Part shown: positions 19,088-27,447 of the stretch, piece after piece
Numbering within the stretch: position 1 is the stretch's first letter
How the letters are laid out: each line of letters opens with the position of its first letter
Origin: an uncultured Opitutaceae bacterium
Lineage (GTDB): Bacteria > Verrucomicrobiota > Verrucomicrobiia > Opitutales > Opitutaceae
NCBI GenBank assembly: GCA_951813085.1
Contig: OX638348.1
Coordinates: 4,225,627 to 4,289,626, forward strand
DNA: 64,000 bases
Direction: 5' to 3'
Notes under the pieces: generated by a model
Database searches by the model: none
Told to the model about the DNA's origin: nothing
Seen by the model: only the letters and a program-made list of their open reading frames with translations
Program-made: the position numbers and the translations under genes

Positions 19088-20560
19088 ATGCTACGTACCA
19101 CAATACCCCTTTGCATCGCTTTAGCGACGGTATCAATCCACGCCCAGAGCGACCCGCCCAATGCCATTTTCTTTATCGCAGATGACGTTGGCTGGAACGA
19201 CTTCGGTTGCTACGGCAACGAAGGAGCCCGTACGCCTCACATCGACAAGCTCGCTCAAAACGGGATACGCTTTACCAATGCTTATTTAACTTCGAGCAGC
19301 TGCAGTCCTAGCCGGGCGAGCATCGTAACCGGGCGATACCCGCATAATACTGGCAAGGCTGCGGAGCTTCATTTGCCGATATCGGACCACCTGCCTTGGT
19401 TACCCGAGGTTTTGAGGGAGAAAGGCTATTACACGGCTTTGTCGGGGAAGAACCACATGAAGCGCGTGAATCCGAAGGACACGGCCCCATTCGACCATAT
19501 CGATGAGGGAAGAGTGCAGGGTAACCGTGGAGGAGAAGCCAATTGGGTACAGCTGACCCAGGAGCGCCCCAAGGATAAGCCGTTTTTCTTTTGGTTCGCT
19601 GCTTATGACGCTCATCGACAATGGGATGCGGACAACGACTGGAGACCGAATGAGTATGGGCCCAAGATTAGCCCCGATGCGGTGGAAGTTCCTCCCTTTT
19701 TAGTAGATTCAAAGGAGACCCGATCGGATCTCGCTTCGTACTATAACGAAGTGACACGCTTCGATCACTACATTGGAAAAGTGGTAACCGAGCTCGAGAA
19801 TCAGGGCGTATTGAACAATACCATCCTATTCGTTCTCGCCGACAATGGGCGTCCTTTTCCTCGAGCGAAGACCCGATTGCACGATTCTGGGATGAAGACC
19901 GCCCTCGTCGCTCACTGGCCCGACGGCATTCGGTCAGCGGGAGTCTCCGATAGCCTCGTCAGCGTCATCGATCTAGCTCCGACCCTTATTGAGGCTGCGG
20001 GATTGCCGCTAGGGCCCACGTTCCAGGGGGTCAGCATAGATCCGATCTTCAAGGATCGCGATGCGACGATTCGCAACTATGCCTTCTCAGAGCACAATTG
20101 GCATGATTATGAAGCCCTCGCTCGTAGCATTCGTACCAAGACGCATCTTTATATTGTCAATGAACGCGTCGCCGCGCCTTGGCAGGGACCGGCTGATTCG
20201 GTGCGTTCGCCCTCTCATATCGACCTGATGGCGCTGCGGGATGCCAATCAGTTGAATGAGTTTCAAAAGGACAATTTCTTAGCGCCGCGTCCGAGCTCCG
20301 AGCTTTACGAAACGACCCGGGACATCCACCAAGTCAATAACCTTTCAGGGAGCATTGAGAATGCGGGCATCGAAAAGAAGCTTTTAGCAGTATTGAATCA
20401 ATGGAGACGAGAGACCGGAGACAGTAATCCTAGACGAATCTCCTCTGATCAGTTCGGTCGCGACTCAGGTACGCGAATTGTAGAAGGGGATGTCTTCCGG
20501 GCTGAAACTCCGGGCGAATCGAATCAAGCAGATCGGATCAACGATCCGGGCCCGCGATAG
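19088..20560 (+). CDS. Secreted type I sulfatase
   Basis: I choose the ATG at 19088 (GGGAGAAT upstream) because it begins a clean signal peptide (LRTTIPLCIALATVSIHAQ); a longer frame from 18956 would overlap the divergent enolase start. The 490-residue protein is an alkaline-phosphatase-superfamily sulfatase. It has IFFIADDVGWNDFGCYGN with the two metal-binding Asp, the formylglycine signature CSPSRASIVTGR with Cys as precursor, and the active-site K/H region GKNHMK. The second metal site is at FVLADNGRPFPRAK. This protein therefore depends on a formylglycine-generating enzyme elsewhere in the genome. The substrate is probably a sulfated glycan, in line with marine Verrucomicrobiota, but is not evident. 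Confidence 0.9.
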   Translation: MLRTTIPLCIALATVSIHAQSDPPNAIFFIADDVGWNDFGCYGNEGARTPHIDKLAQNGIRFTNAYLTSSSCSPSRASIVTGRYPHNTGKAAELHLPISDHLPWLPEVLREKGYYTALSGKNHMKRVNPKDTAPFDHIDEGRVQGNRGGEANWVQLTQERPKDKPFFFWFAAYDAHRQWDADNDWRPNEYGPKISPDAVEVPPFLVDSKETRSDLASYYNEVTRFDHYIGKVVTELENQGVLNNTILFVLADNGRPFPRAKTRLHDSGMKTALVAHWPDGIRSAGVSDSLVSVIDLAPTLIEAAGLPLGPTFQGVSIDPIFKDRDATIRNYAFSEHNWHDYEALARSIRTKTHLYIVNERVAAPWQGPADSVRSPSHIDLMALRDANQLNEFQKDNFLAPRPSSELYETTRDIHQVNNLSGSIENAGIEKKLLAVLNQWRRETGDSNPRRISSDQFGRDSGTRIVEGDVFRAETPGESNQADRINDPGPR

Positions 20561-20581
20561 GTGCCTCGTTTACTTTTTCCG

Positions 20582-21559
20582 CTAGGCGTCCTTCGATTCC
20601 ATTATGGATCGGGGGCGGTCGCCCTTTAACCAGGCCCTCGCGTCTGAATCGCCGTTTACATACGCGTCCCAGAACGCGACGCTCAATGCGAGTATGACCT
20701 TGTGATGGTTCGGATTGCGGCGTTCCCGGTCACCCGGAAGCCTACGTTCGGTAAACGCAGAATGCTCGGCCTTCCATAAGACGAGCTCGTATTTCTCGCC
20801 GGGAGGGAGAGCGGCATAAACCTTTTGCCGATCCTCCGGCTTTAGGCGCTGAATAGGCGAGCCGTCCTTGGTCCCGGTCATCGAAAGCCAGGGTATATTC
20901 ACTTCGCTGAACGACTTCTCTGCGGAAGCGCCGCGGGTGACGCTTGGACTCATCGGCAAGGCCGCTTTTATGCGTTTATCGAGATATTTCTGTCCCCCGA
21001 AACGGGCGGATTGACCGCTGACGCCCTGGGTTGTGACGGCGCCGAATGAATGGCCTGACATGCCAACTTTCGAAAGATCGAGACGTCCCTTAAGAACGTG
21101 CGCTTTCTGCTTATTCCACTTCTTAAGCTGATCCAGCAGCACGGAAACGTCGCGAAATCGATGGAGCGTGTTTTCCAGATTGGCCGCCTTCTTTAGGGCC
21201 GAGAATCGTTTTAGAAGAGGAACACCCTCCATTACGGATTGGTCGCTACCTGGATGCTGGATGAAGACAGCGGCATAGCCGCGAGCGGCCCAATGCTTGC
21301 CTAAGAATGCAGAGCCAAAACGGGAGCCACCCAATCCATGACTGAAGATCACGATCGGGGTCCTTTTAGTGCTCTTCGGTATGTACAGAAGTATGGGAAC
21401 GTCGCGGTTCGATTTGCCGTAAGCGAATGACGTATCGATTGTCTCGATCTTGTCAGCTTCGATCTCGACCTGTAGCGGATTGTAGTCGGCTAGAACGATC
21501 GGGCTGATGATTGCAGCGGTTACGAGTCCCCAGGCAATTCTGATTTGGGTAGGTTTCAT
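20582..21559 (-). CDS. Secreted alpha/beta hydrolase (dienelactone/PAF-AH-like)
   Basis: This 325-residue protein has an N-terminal signal (IRIAWGLVTAAIISPIVLA) and an alpha/beta-hydrolase domain. Elements seen are the oxyanion region IFSHGLGGSRFGSA, the nucleophile elbow VGMSGHSFGAVTT with catalytic Ser, an acid candidate in MTGTKDGSPI, and a His in LWKAEHSAFTERR. It is similar in outline to secreted dienelactone-hydrolase/acetylhydrolase proteins common in this phylum. It converges on the sulfatase gene with 21 bp between stops. The substrate (ester or lipid) is unknown. Confidence 0.8.
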   Translation of the reverse strand: MKPTQIRIAWGLVTAAIISPIVLADYNPLQVEIEADKIETIDTSFAYGKSNRDVPILLYIPKSTKRTPIVIFSHGLGGSRFGSAFLGKHWAARGYAAVFIQHPGSDQSVMEGVPLLKRFSALKKAANLENTLHRFRDVSVLLDQLKKWNKQKAHVLKGRLDLSKVGMSGHSFGAVTTQGVSGQSARFGGQKYLDKRIKAALPMSPSVTRGASAEKSFSEVNIPWLSMTGTKDGSPIQRLKPEDRQKVYAALPPGEKYELVLWKAEHSAFTERRLPGDRERRNPNHHKVILALSVAFWDAYVNGDSDARAWLKGDRPRSIMESKDA

Positions 21560-21629
21560 GGTCTTCTTTCTCTGTATACTCAGTTTTTCGACCTTTGGTT
21601 ACGATTGGCCCGTAGAATCGCTCGCTCGC

Positions 21630-22409
21630 CTAGCGAGAATTCAATAGTTCGAGCATGACATCGGCTTTATCCAAATTCACCATGTCAGCAGCGGAGTCTA
21701 TGATCTCTGGATACTGTTTTTCTGCCTCCTCATGGAGGGCGTGGGCCATGAGCTTCAGACCATGCGTTCGGGCGAATGCTACAAAATCGGGCGTTAGATT
21801 TTGCAATCGGTACTCGATAATTTGTGGGTTGTAGGCGAGAACGCTTTGCAAGCTAGGCACGTCGACCGCATTCATTTTCAGGGAAATGTCTGGATCGAGC
21901 TGCCTTAGTTCTCGCGCCTTCTCATCGCGCGAGAACCAGAAGAAGCAATCGTCTTCGAAGCCGTTTGCTCGCACCAGTTGAAGGAGCCTCTTGAGGTCTG
22001 CATCCTTCACGTCGAAGTATAGTTTCGTTTGACCGCGGTAGGTTTCGAGAAAATTGCTTAGTCGCGGCACGCGCTCGTCCTTGAATTCTGCGCTAAACCA
22101 GGACCCGGCATCCAGCGAATCGATATAGCTTGCGTCGCGCTCCTCGACTCTACCCCGTCCCATTTGTCGTACGGTCTAGAGTAGAGTCGTGGATGACGTA
22201 CATAACGCCATCGCGGCTTGTGTGCAATCGATCTCCACATAGTCTACGCCCAGCTCGATGCACTTATCGGTAGAGGCGAAGGTATTCTCGGGAGCGAGAT
22301 GGTTGGCTCCTCTGTGAGCGACGATGACTAAATCACGGGCTTGCGCGCCTAGCAATGAGATGATCGCCACGGTCGAAATCAAAGTGAGTCGAATGATGAA
22401 GGCTTTCAT
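21630..22409 (-). pseudogene. Glycerophosphodiester phosphodiesterase, frame-disrupted
   Basis: This is a secreted GDPD-family enzyme read in three pieces. The N-terminal part has a signal and the catalytic motif AHRGANHLAPENT, then DYVEIDC. A middle piece in another frame encodes DGVMYVIHDSTLDRTTNGTG with the second catalytic His. The C-terminal part (21630-22163) starts at RVEERD and contains DAGSWFSAEFKDERVP and LYFDVKD. The outer pieces share one frame, so two opposite single-base shifts near 22240 and 22170 cancel. Restoring an A in CAAGC and removing the T in GGGGTAGAG would give a continuous gene, so a sequence error is likely. The start at 22409 has AGGTG 8 nt upstream; 22430 is the alternative ATG. 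The likely reaction is glycerophosphodiester to glycerol-3-phosphate plus alcohol. Confidence 0.78.
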
Positions 22410-22455
22410 TGACAGTACACCTATAGGCATTGCGGGGAAATGGGCGCAAAAATTA

Positions 22456-23106
22456 TCAGATATATCCGATCAAGTCGAAATTGCCTTCCAGTAGCTTGTC
22501 TAGATTTCCCGTTCGCGCGTTGGTTTTCGAATCCCGTACGAGTGGGGGAGCGATCGTGTAGCGACGCGCAATTTCGAAGGTATCGATCTTAGCGATTGAA
22601 TCTTGGATCTCTTGACGGCGGCCCACTGGATTGCTCGGATCGGTCGCTAAAACTTCGAGAACGCTAACGAAAATTTGAATACGGTCTCTGGCCTCGGACT
22701 TTGCGGTGGATTCAGAATTGATCTCCCAGAGGTGGATCCCTGCCTCGCTAGACAGGAGGCTATGGCTCGCGAAACCAGATACGTGGTAACACGCTTGGAT
22801 GCTATCTTGTCCCTCTTCATACGCTTCCTCGTGCAAAGCCTTGAGCCGCATGTTGCGAACCGATGCCCAGCTGGCGTACATTGATTGCATCTTGGTGAAG
22901 GTTTCCAGTCCCTTAGAATTCGAATTCATTCGCAAATGAAGAATGGCTTCTTGAGCGCGTTCGCCAATCAAGTCGTCGATCGCTCTCTGAAGCAGAAAGG
23001 CTTGTTGGGCGAGTCGCGTCGATAGATCCGGTCTCAGCGCTTTGCTTCCGATGCGATCGAGCAGAGATTGCCCACGCTCGAAAGCAGACTCGATTCTGTC
23101 GATCAA
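22456..23106 (-). CDS. Clp-RF2 locus segment 5: release-factor-2-like domain without GGQ
   Basis: This 216-residue segment parallels RF2 domains 1, 2 and 4. It has a long helical N-terminal part, then EAILHLRMNSNSKGLETFTK and MYASWASVRNMRL (RF2: MLERMYLRWAESRG). GFASHSLLSSEAGIHLWEI follows (RF2: YAYGWLRTETGVHRLV), and then the tail RYTIAPPLVRDSKTNARTG with LDKLLEGNFDLI (RF2: RIKDLRTGVETRN with VLDGSLDQFI). The stretch that would carry GGQ is replaced by about 30 residues. No obvious SPF stop-codon recognition motif is seen. The match is by eye only, but the co-linearity is good. Confidence 0.65.
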   Translation of the reverse strand: MIDRIESAFERGQSLLDRIGSKALRPDLSTRLAQQAFLLQRAIDDLIGERAQEAILHLRMNSNSKGLETFTKMQSMYASWASVRNMRLKALHEEAYEEGQDSIQACYHVSGFASHSLLSSEAGIHLWEINSESTAKSEARDRIQIFVSVLEVLATDPSNPVGRRQEIQDSIAKIDTFEIARRYTIAPPLVRDSKTNARTGNLDKLLEGNFDLIGYI

Positions 23107-23158
23107 TTCGATTTTCCCTAGGGTTTCAAAGCGATTTGGATCAGACCAGAATCCGTCT

Positions 23159-23365
23159 TCATACGAACGCTCGTAGACGCTCTTCCCATTCAGCGTGATG
23201 CATTCGCTCTCTCAGCGAATCGAAGCTAGATGTGATCGTTCTAAGTTCGCTTGCTCCACCTTGAGCATCGAGAATAAGCGCCTCTAGAGGGCGATTCTCC
23301 ATGTCTGATTCAGGAGCGGGTGAAACGCCATCTATATCAGGGGCGTCCGGATCGATGAATTCCAA
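23159..23365 (-). CDS. Clp-RF2 locus segment 4: linker into RF2-like domain
   Basis: This 68-residue segment starts at a TTG inside the D2 frame. It encodes an acidic linker (EFIDPDAPDIDGVSPAPES) and the first helix of a PCRF-like region (ITSSFDSLRERMHHAEWEER). It is clearly the continuation of D2 after a +1 shift at GCCGCCC and continues, after another shift near 23172, into RSYEDGFWSDPNRFETLG. It is not an independent gene. Confidence 0.6.
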   Translation of the reverse strand: MEFIDPDAPDIDGVSPAPESDMENRPLEALILDAQGGASELRTITSSFDSLRERMHHAEWEERLRAFV

Positions 23366-24515
23366 GGGCGGCTTCTTTCGCCCGCACTAGCAGGAACTGG
23401 TCGCCCTCAGGGACTTCTCGATTAACGATGGCGTGAGCGAGCCGCGAAAGGAGATAGCGATCAATGGCGCGCTTGAGAGGACGAGCGCCGAGATCGGGCG
23501 TGAATCCTTTCTCGAGAAGGAATTCGATTGCGGAGTGAGCATACTCGACTGCCCATTGGCGAGAGCGCAGACCGCGTCGTTGCGGCACATCGCGCAGCTC
23601 CTTTCGAAGGATTTCACGCATCACATCGCGTGTGAAAGGTTTGAATACGATTACGCGATCGAGGCGATTGACGAATTCAGGTCGAAACGATTTCTTAACG
23701 ATTTTGTTTAAGGCCGAAGGATCGAATTGCGGGCCGCTTCGCCCGCCGAAACCGACTGATGGCGTGAATTCCTTTGCCGCTCCCAAATTCGAAGTAAGCA
23801 ATATAAGGCAGTGACGGCAATTGACCGTATAGCCCTGGCTATCGGTGAGGCGTCCATCATCGAAAACTTGAAGAAACAAGTCCCAAATATTTTGACTCGC
23901 CTTCTCGAGCTCATCAAGGAGCAATACGGAGAATGGTTGCTTGCGAATTTGAGTGGACAGGGAATTGGATCGATCGTTCTCGTCATTGCCGCCGAGCAGT
24001 TTCTGCAATGAGCTAGGGTCCTGAAACTCGCTCATATCCAAACGAATCATACGCTCCTCTGAACCGAAGAGAAAAGTGGCTAGGGCCTTGGCGATTTCCG
24101 TCTTGCCCGTTCCTGATGGTCCTACCATTAGGAATACGCCCAAGGGACGGGTGGGATCCGAAAGCCCGGCCTTAATCATGGCGATTCGATCAACCAAGCA
24201 TTCAACGGCTTCCGATTGCCCTTTAACCCGATCAAAAAAGTACTCCTTTAGCGTAACTAGGTCCAAAGATTCCCGATCATCGAGCAGCTCCGATGGGAGA
24301 CCGGTTTGCTGACTCAAGGTAAGCAGCAGGTCTTTCAGGGAGATTTCCGTATCGGAATCCCTTTCAATCTGTAGACGTCCAAATGTGTTCTTCAGCAGTT
24401 CGAGCATGTTGCCCGGGCAGCCATATCGGATACATATTGAGTTGCGAGCTTTTGGCACTCCTGCAGCGTATTCGAGCTCTCGAAACGAGCTCGCGGAGCT
24501 GCGATCTGGACCCAC
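23337..24515 (-). CDS. Clp-RF2 locus segment 3: AAA+ D2 and D2-small
   Basis: This is the largest segment. Its first ~35 residues are out-of-frame sequence; the authentic part begins near GNMLELLKNTFGRLQ. It contains a ClpB/ClpC-type D2: Walker A GPSGTGKTEIAKAL, MIRLDMSEFQDPSSLQKLLG, Walker B VLLLDELEKA, sensor 1 LILLTSNLG, arginine finger region FRPEFVNRLDRVIVFKPF, and the small domain GFTPDLGARPLKRAIDR. The length and motifs are those of a Clp/Hsp100 AAA_2 module. No LGF/IGF-type ClpP-binding loop is apparent, so a ClpB-like disaggregase role fits better than ClpP partnering. Confidence 0.85.
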   Translation of the reverse strand: MGPDRSSASSFRELEYAAGVPKARNSICIRYGCPGNMLELLKNTFGRLQIERDSDTEISLKDLLLTLSQQTGLPSELLDDRESLDLVTLKEYFFDRVKGQSEAVECLVDRIAMIKAGLSDPTRPLGVFLMVGPSGTGKTEIAKALATFLFGSEERMIRLDMSEFQDPSSLQKLLGGNDENDRSNSLSTQIRKQPFSVLLLDELEKASQNIWDLFLQVFDDGRLTDSQGYTVNCRHCLILLTSNLGAAKEFTPSVGFGGRSGPQFDPSALNKIVKKSFRPEFVNRLDRVIVFKPFTRDVMREILRKELRDVPQRRGLRSRQWAVEYAHSAIEFLLEKGFTPDLGARPLKRAIDRYLLSRLAHAIVNREVPEGDQFLLVRAKEAALGIHRSGRP

Positions 24516-24581
24516 TTTCTTGCCAGCGTCAAAGTTGCCGATTCACCTAACGGCTGAAGCGTGATTTTTTCCAGGCATGAG

Positions 24582-24971
24582 TTAAGTCTTGGGCGATTCT
24601 GGGCGAGCTGTTGGCTCGCACTTGGTAGCGATGACTACTTTTTCCGCTACGATGTGCGGAATCATGAGATCGAGCACGCTATGCGTATTCAGTTTATGGC
24701 GTCCGGCGAGATCGAGTTCTTCCAGTGAAGGAACGAGCCAAATGACCCGTTTTTCGGGACCGATATTCTTGAACAGACTAGTCATTCGCTGCTCGAGTTC
24801 ACCGATATAGGACTGGCCCGCCATGATCTCTACGGCTCCCGCTTGGAAAACGGTCCAGCCGCTTTTCAGGTAGCGTTCGACAACGAGTTCAAGCAGCGAT
24901 GATTTTCCAACTCCTGCCTCTCCTAGAATTAGCAGTGATTTCGGAGGATCTTGGCTGATGGGCAGTTCGCA
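24582..24971 (-). CDS. Clp-RF2 locus segment 2: AAA+ D1
   Basis: This frame directly follows the TAG and encodes the D1 core: PPKSLLILGEAGVGKSSLLE (Walker A), then MAGQSYIGELEQRM, which is the ClpB-type aG..yiGe.E.R motif, and VIWLVPSLEELDLAG in the Walker B position. The Walker B acidic pair is atypical (VPSLEE rather than FIDE). The first ATG in this frame is at 24824. The frame ends at 24582, but the D1 pattern resumes in another frame (ITLQPLGESATLTLARKW, then QECQKLATQYVSDM) until about 24410. Confidence 0.65.
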   Translation of the reverse strand, partial: CELPISQDPPKSLLILGEAGVGKSSLLELVVERYLKSGWTVFQAGAVEIMAGQSYIGELEQRMTSLFKNIGPEKRVIWLVPSLEELDLAGRHKLNTHSVLDLMIPHIVAEKVVIATKCEPTARPESPKT

Positions 24972-25808
24972 CTATCCGAGCGCTTTTGACAGTCCATCGT
25001 GGAGGGCAATATCGTCGGCAAGCGACTCGTCGAGCGTCTGGCCAAAGGAATTGAGAAAGTCCAAATCTACGTTCTTGCGCCGATGGGCCTTGATTCCTTC
25101 GAAGAGTGGCTCGAGTCCTCCAACTCCCAGCTTTCTCATGAATTTCTCGAGACCTTCCTGGTCATCGGCATCCATGCTATCGAGCTCCTTGAGGAATGTG
25201 AACGTTTCGCCTTTCTGTACGCGCTTGTTTACATGCTCGCGCACGCATTGCACGGCGACGGTATTGGATTCCCACCAGTATTGGCATTTGCCGAGGCATC
25301 TTTCGATCGCTCGAGGCAAATCCTTAGCCTCCATGTAGCGCAAAATATAGTACAGTATAAACGAGTTACCTCCATCGAAATTTTCGAAAATGGCATTTGC
25401 CGCATTCTCCGAGTCTTTGCGACGGCTCAATGCTTCAAGTCCGATACATGCGGCAGCGGGAGTGTCGGATTGAGCGATTTCCATTATTTGCTTGAAGGAG
25501 AATTGTTCCTTCGAGAGGAGCTCAATTCCCTTGCTCGAATGGGTTCCGCTCATGAGCGCGCTAGGATGGGCGGCGCTAGAGTATTCGCTATCGGCCTCCT
25601 TCAAGATAGGGCCAAGCGATACCCATGGATCAGATACGGGAGGAAGGCTCTCTTTCTTTGTTTCGGAAGAAGATTCAGAGGGATCCTTGGACTCTTTTAA
25701 TTCATCAGCGCTCTTTGACTGCTGAGCAGACGGGCTTGATCGGAGAAGCAACATGATTGCTCCCACGACGATAGCGACAACGACGGGAATCAGAATTCCT
25801 AGATCCAC
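24972..25808 (-). CDS. Clp-RF2 locus segment 1: TM anchor and helical region
   Basis: This is a 278-residue open segment. Residues 3-23 form a TM helix (LGILIPVVVAIVVGAIMLLL), followed by a Ser/Lys/Glu-rich linker to about 60 and then helical HEAT-like sequence. The end (FGQTLDESLADDIALHDGLS) aligns in pattern with the entry to a Clp D1 module. Directly after the TAG stop the same frame continues into D1, so the stop is either a point mutation, a base error, or a true end followed by re-initiation. Taken alone it would be a small membrane protein of unknown role. Confidence 0.7.
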   Translation of the reverse strand: MDLGILIPVVVAIVVGAIMLLLRSSPSAQQSKSADELKESKDPSESSSETKKESLPPVSDPWVSLGPILKEADSEYSSAAHPSALMSGTHSSKGIELLSKEQFSFKQIMEIAQSDTPAAACIGLEALSRRKDSENAANAIFENFDGGNSFILYYILRYMEAKDLPRAIERCLGKCQYWWESNTVAVQCVREHVNKRVQKGETFTFLKELDSMDADDQEGLEKFMRKLGVGGLEPLFEGIKAHRRKNVDLDFLNSFGQTLDESLADDIALHDGLSKALG

Positions 25809-26133
25809 GTTCCCTAGATCAATTGAATCGATCCGATCGTCAATGACTTATCGCCCTGATCGATTTGTCCGTCTTAGATGAGTCGAACTTACGGGAACTC
25901 TGGACTCGCTCGATCCTAATTGCGGGTGTATCGACTGCCACCCGCGTATTCTGAAAATTGAGAGTAACCGCGAAATCCACCGATACCTGATCAAGCCTTA
26001 TTTTCAGCGTAGCTGAAACTTATTTCCTGATACCGTCTAGCGGGGTCAGGATCCTAGCCCGGATCCCGCTTAGTGGGAGGGCGGTGACAGCATTTGGTTC
26101 TGTCGGTCTCTTGAATTCAAGAACATCTGACCC
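25809..26133. other. Intergenic region without gene
   Basis: About 325 bp lie between the start of the Clp-RF2 locus and the stop of the next minus-strand gene. No plausible CDS is seen. It holds a perfect 14-bp palindrome TCTTGAATTCAAGA at 26109-26122, just downstream of the secretin-like gene, and a GC-rich imperfect hairpin near 26040-26071 (GCGGGGTC pairing with GATCCCGC). Either could help end transcription of the upstream minus-strand gene. Confidence 0.4.
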
Positions 26134-26892
26134 CTACGGATTCGCCCCCGAGACTCGTGGTTGCTCCATGCGAAATTCTATGTCATACCCCGAATTGTCT
26201 CCCGACAGATCAGGAGTGATGCTCATGAGATGTTCTCCCACCCATATTTCCGCTCCCATGCCCGGAAGGGTAGTCACGTTGGGAGACACGAGAGTCTGAA
26301 CTTCGGCATGACTTTTAACCATGTCTAAAAAGTGCTGATACCCTTCCGCGCTCCAGATCTCTCCATGTTGCAATGTGTTCCCGGCATTTGTACTCAGGTC
26401 GCTTAGTCCCAGTTCAGCGACCGCCTCATCTGAAAGGGCGAATTGACGCGCTTTAAGAAGGATCGCAGCGCGTCCATCCGACAGATTTTGAGAACTGGGC
26501 TGTACCATGGCGAAGTAAGAGAGTCCGCTCGCATCCTTGTATCCACCCGTCACTAACACTTCATCTTGTCCTACCTCCGCTTTTACGGTGGCGCTTAGAA
26601 TATCTTCCTCGGTTGGTCGAAGAATATCATCGAGTTTCTTCTCGGCCTGCAGTCGCGCTGCCTCCGAGGCAGCGAGCTCAGTCTCGTCTGAATCAACGTC
26701 GTTCGAAACATGGGGTTCCGGTTGAGATTTCGTTCTTTCGAAATCTTGATAGCTGGAGGCTGAATCTGATTCAATTGTGTCTGAACTAGGATACAATCCA
26801 GGGGGTAATCTGGTCACCCGAAAATAAAGCGATCCGACTACCACAACTAGAAAAGCTGCTAGAGCTAATGTCCTTGCCCGATTCCTTTTCAC
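26134..26892 (-). CDS. Membrane-anchored protein with secretin-like C-terminal segment
   Basis: This 252-residue protein has an N-terminal TM helix (LALAAFLVVVVGSLYF, about residues 8-24), a Ser/Glu-rich coiled region to about 90, and a C-terminal domain. The segment EVQTLVSPNVTTLPGMGAEIWVGE resembles the secretin-family strand pattern (L..P.V.T..G..A.I.VG), as does the preceding FLDMVKSHA. It is too short for a full secretin and lacks the C-terminal barrel. It may be an accessory secretin-fold protein. It is isolated on the minus strand next to IS-disturbed DNA. Function unknown; the secretin resemblance is tentative. Confidence 0.5.
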   Translation of the reverse strand: MKRNRARTLALAAFLVVVVGSLYFRVTRLPPGLYPSSDTIESDSASSYQDFERTKSQPEPHVSNDVDSDETELAASEAARLQAEKKLDDILRPTEEDILSATVKAEVGQDEVLVTGGYKDASGLSYFAMVQPSSQNLSDGRAAILLKARQFALSDEAVAELGLSDLSTNAGNTLQHGEIWSAEGYQHFLDMVKSHAEVQTLVSPNVTTLPGMGAEIWVGEHLMSITPDLSGDNSGYDIEFRMEQPRVSGANP

Positions 26893-27013
26893 CTCAATTT
26901 TGATGCTTTATTCTATGCGGTTTCGCTCTAGCCATATTCTGATAAAATCGATTTCGACTAGGATGGCTGCTAGATGATCGTAGCCATCGAGTTCAGTTAC
27001 TCGATGAATTGGA

Positions 27014-27292
27014 CTAAGAAGGTATCGGCCTTATCGGAGGAGGCGTTTTTATCGTAGCCCAGCCTCGAATCGATTCCACCTTTTGGTCTGAATAGACTGA
27101 GGGGTCGATATAGCTTTCACGATTGAGGCTCATTGTTCCACGAGGATATAGCATGGACCAAGTATAGCTATCCCCTGTTTCGAATGAGGGCACGTTGGCT
27201 GCGATCAATGAATCATAGATCTTTTTATTGGTGCCATAGTTAGGTCGAAAATTATTCCAATCGAAGGCGATCAATGCAATTTCAGTATCCAT
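27014..27292 (-). CDS. Hypothetical protein, 5' end probably cut by IS
   Basis: The first ATG gives 92 residues rich in aromatic amino acids (FDWNNFRPNYGTNKKIYDSL, then SYTWSMLYPRGTMSLNRES). The same frame stays open upstream to about 27376, reading IPIFDIAEVSGPTGHVQIRY before the ATG, exactly up to the left end of the IS3-family element. This suggests the IS (or a deletion at its end) removed the real 5' part. No family is recognised. The other side of the IS does not continue the frame. Confidence 0.4.
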   Translation of the reverse strand: MDTEIALIAFDWNNFRPNYGTNKKIYDSLIAANVPSFETGDSYTWSMLYPRGTMSLNRESYIDPSVYSDQKVESIRGWATIKTPPPIRPIPS

Positions 27293-27447
27293 GTATCTAA
27301 TCTGAACATGACCCGTCGGACCACTAACTTCTGCGATATCGAAAATTGGGATCTTTAAAAATTGCTTGTTTGGCGCTGGTTGGGACCCCGCGAACTAGCC
27401 CACTTTTGATGAGGTGATTTTCGTCGATCAACGAAAGGACATCATCG

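Larger units (their letters stand above)
22456..25808 (-). pseudogene. Membrane-anchored Clp-like AAA+ ATPase fused to RF2-like domain (no GGQ), frame-disrupted
   Basis: Five consecutive open segments read as one ~1,115-residue protein. The order is: N-terminal TM helix (residues 1-23); Ser/Glu-rich linker; helical region; AAA+ D1 with Walker A GEAGVGKSS; AAA+ D2 with Walker A GPSGTGKTEIAK and the ClpB-D2-small domain. The end is a domain like peptide chain release factor 2: FWSDP, then MYASWASVRNMRL, GFASHSLLSSEAGIH, and a tail RDSKTNARTGNLDKLLEG resembling the RF2 C terminus. The catalytic GGQ segment is absent. Breaks are an in-frame TAG at 24972-24974 and single-base shifts near 24620, 24410, 23367 and 23172. 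At least two of the shifts (extra C in GCCGCCC, missing G in CCCGGG) fit homopolymer errors. Function unknown; the architecture suggests an unfoldase that docks near ribosomes. Confidence 0.72.
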
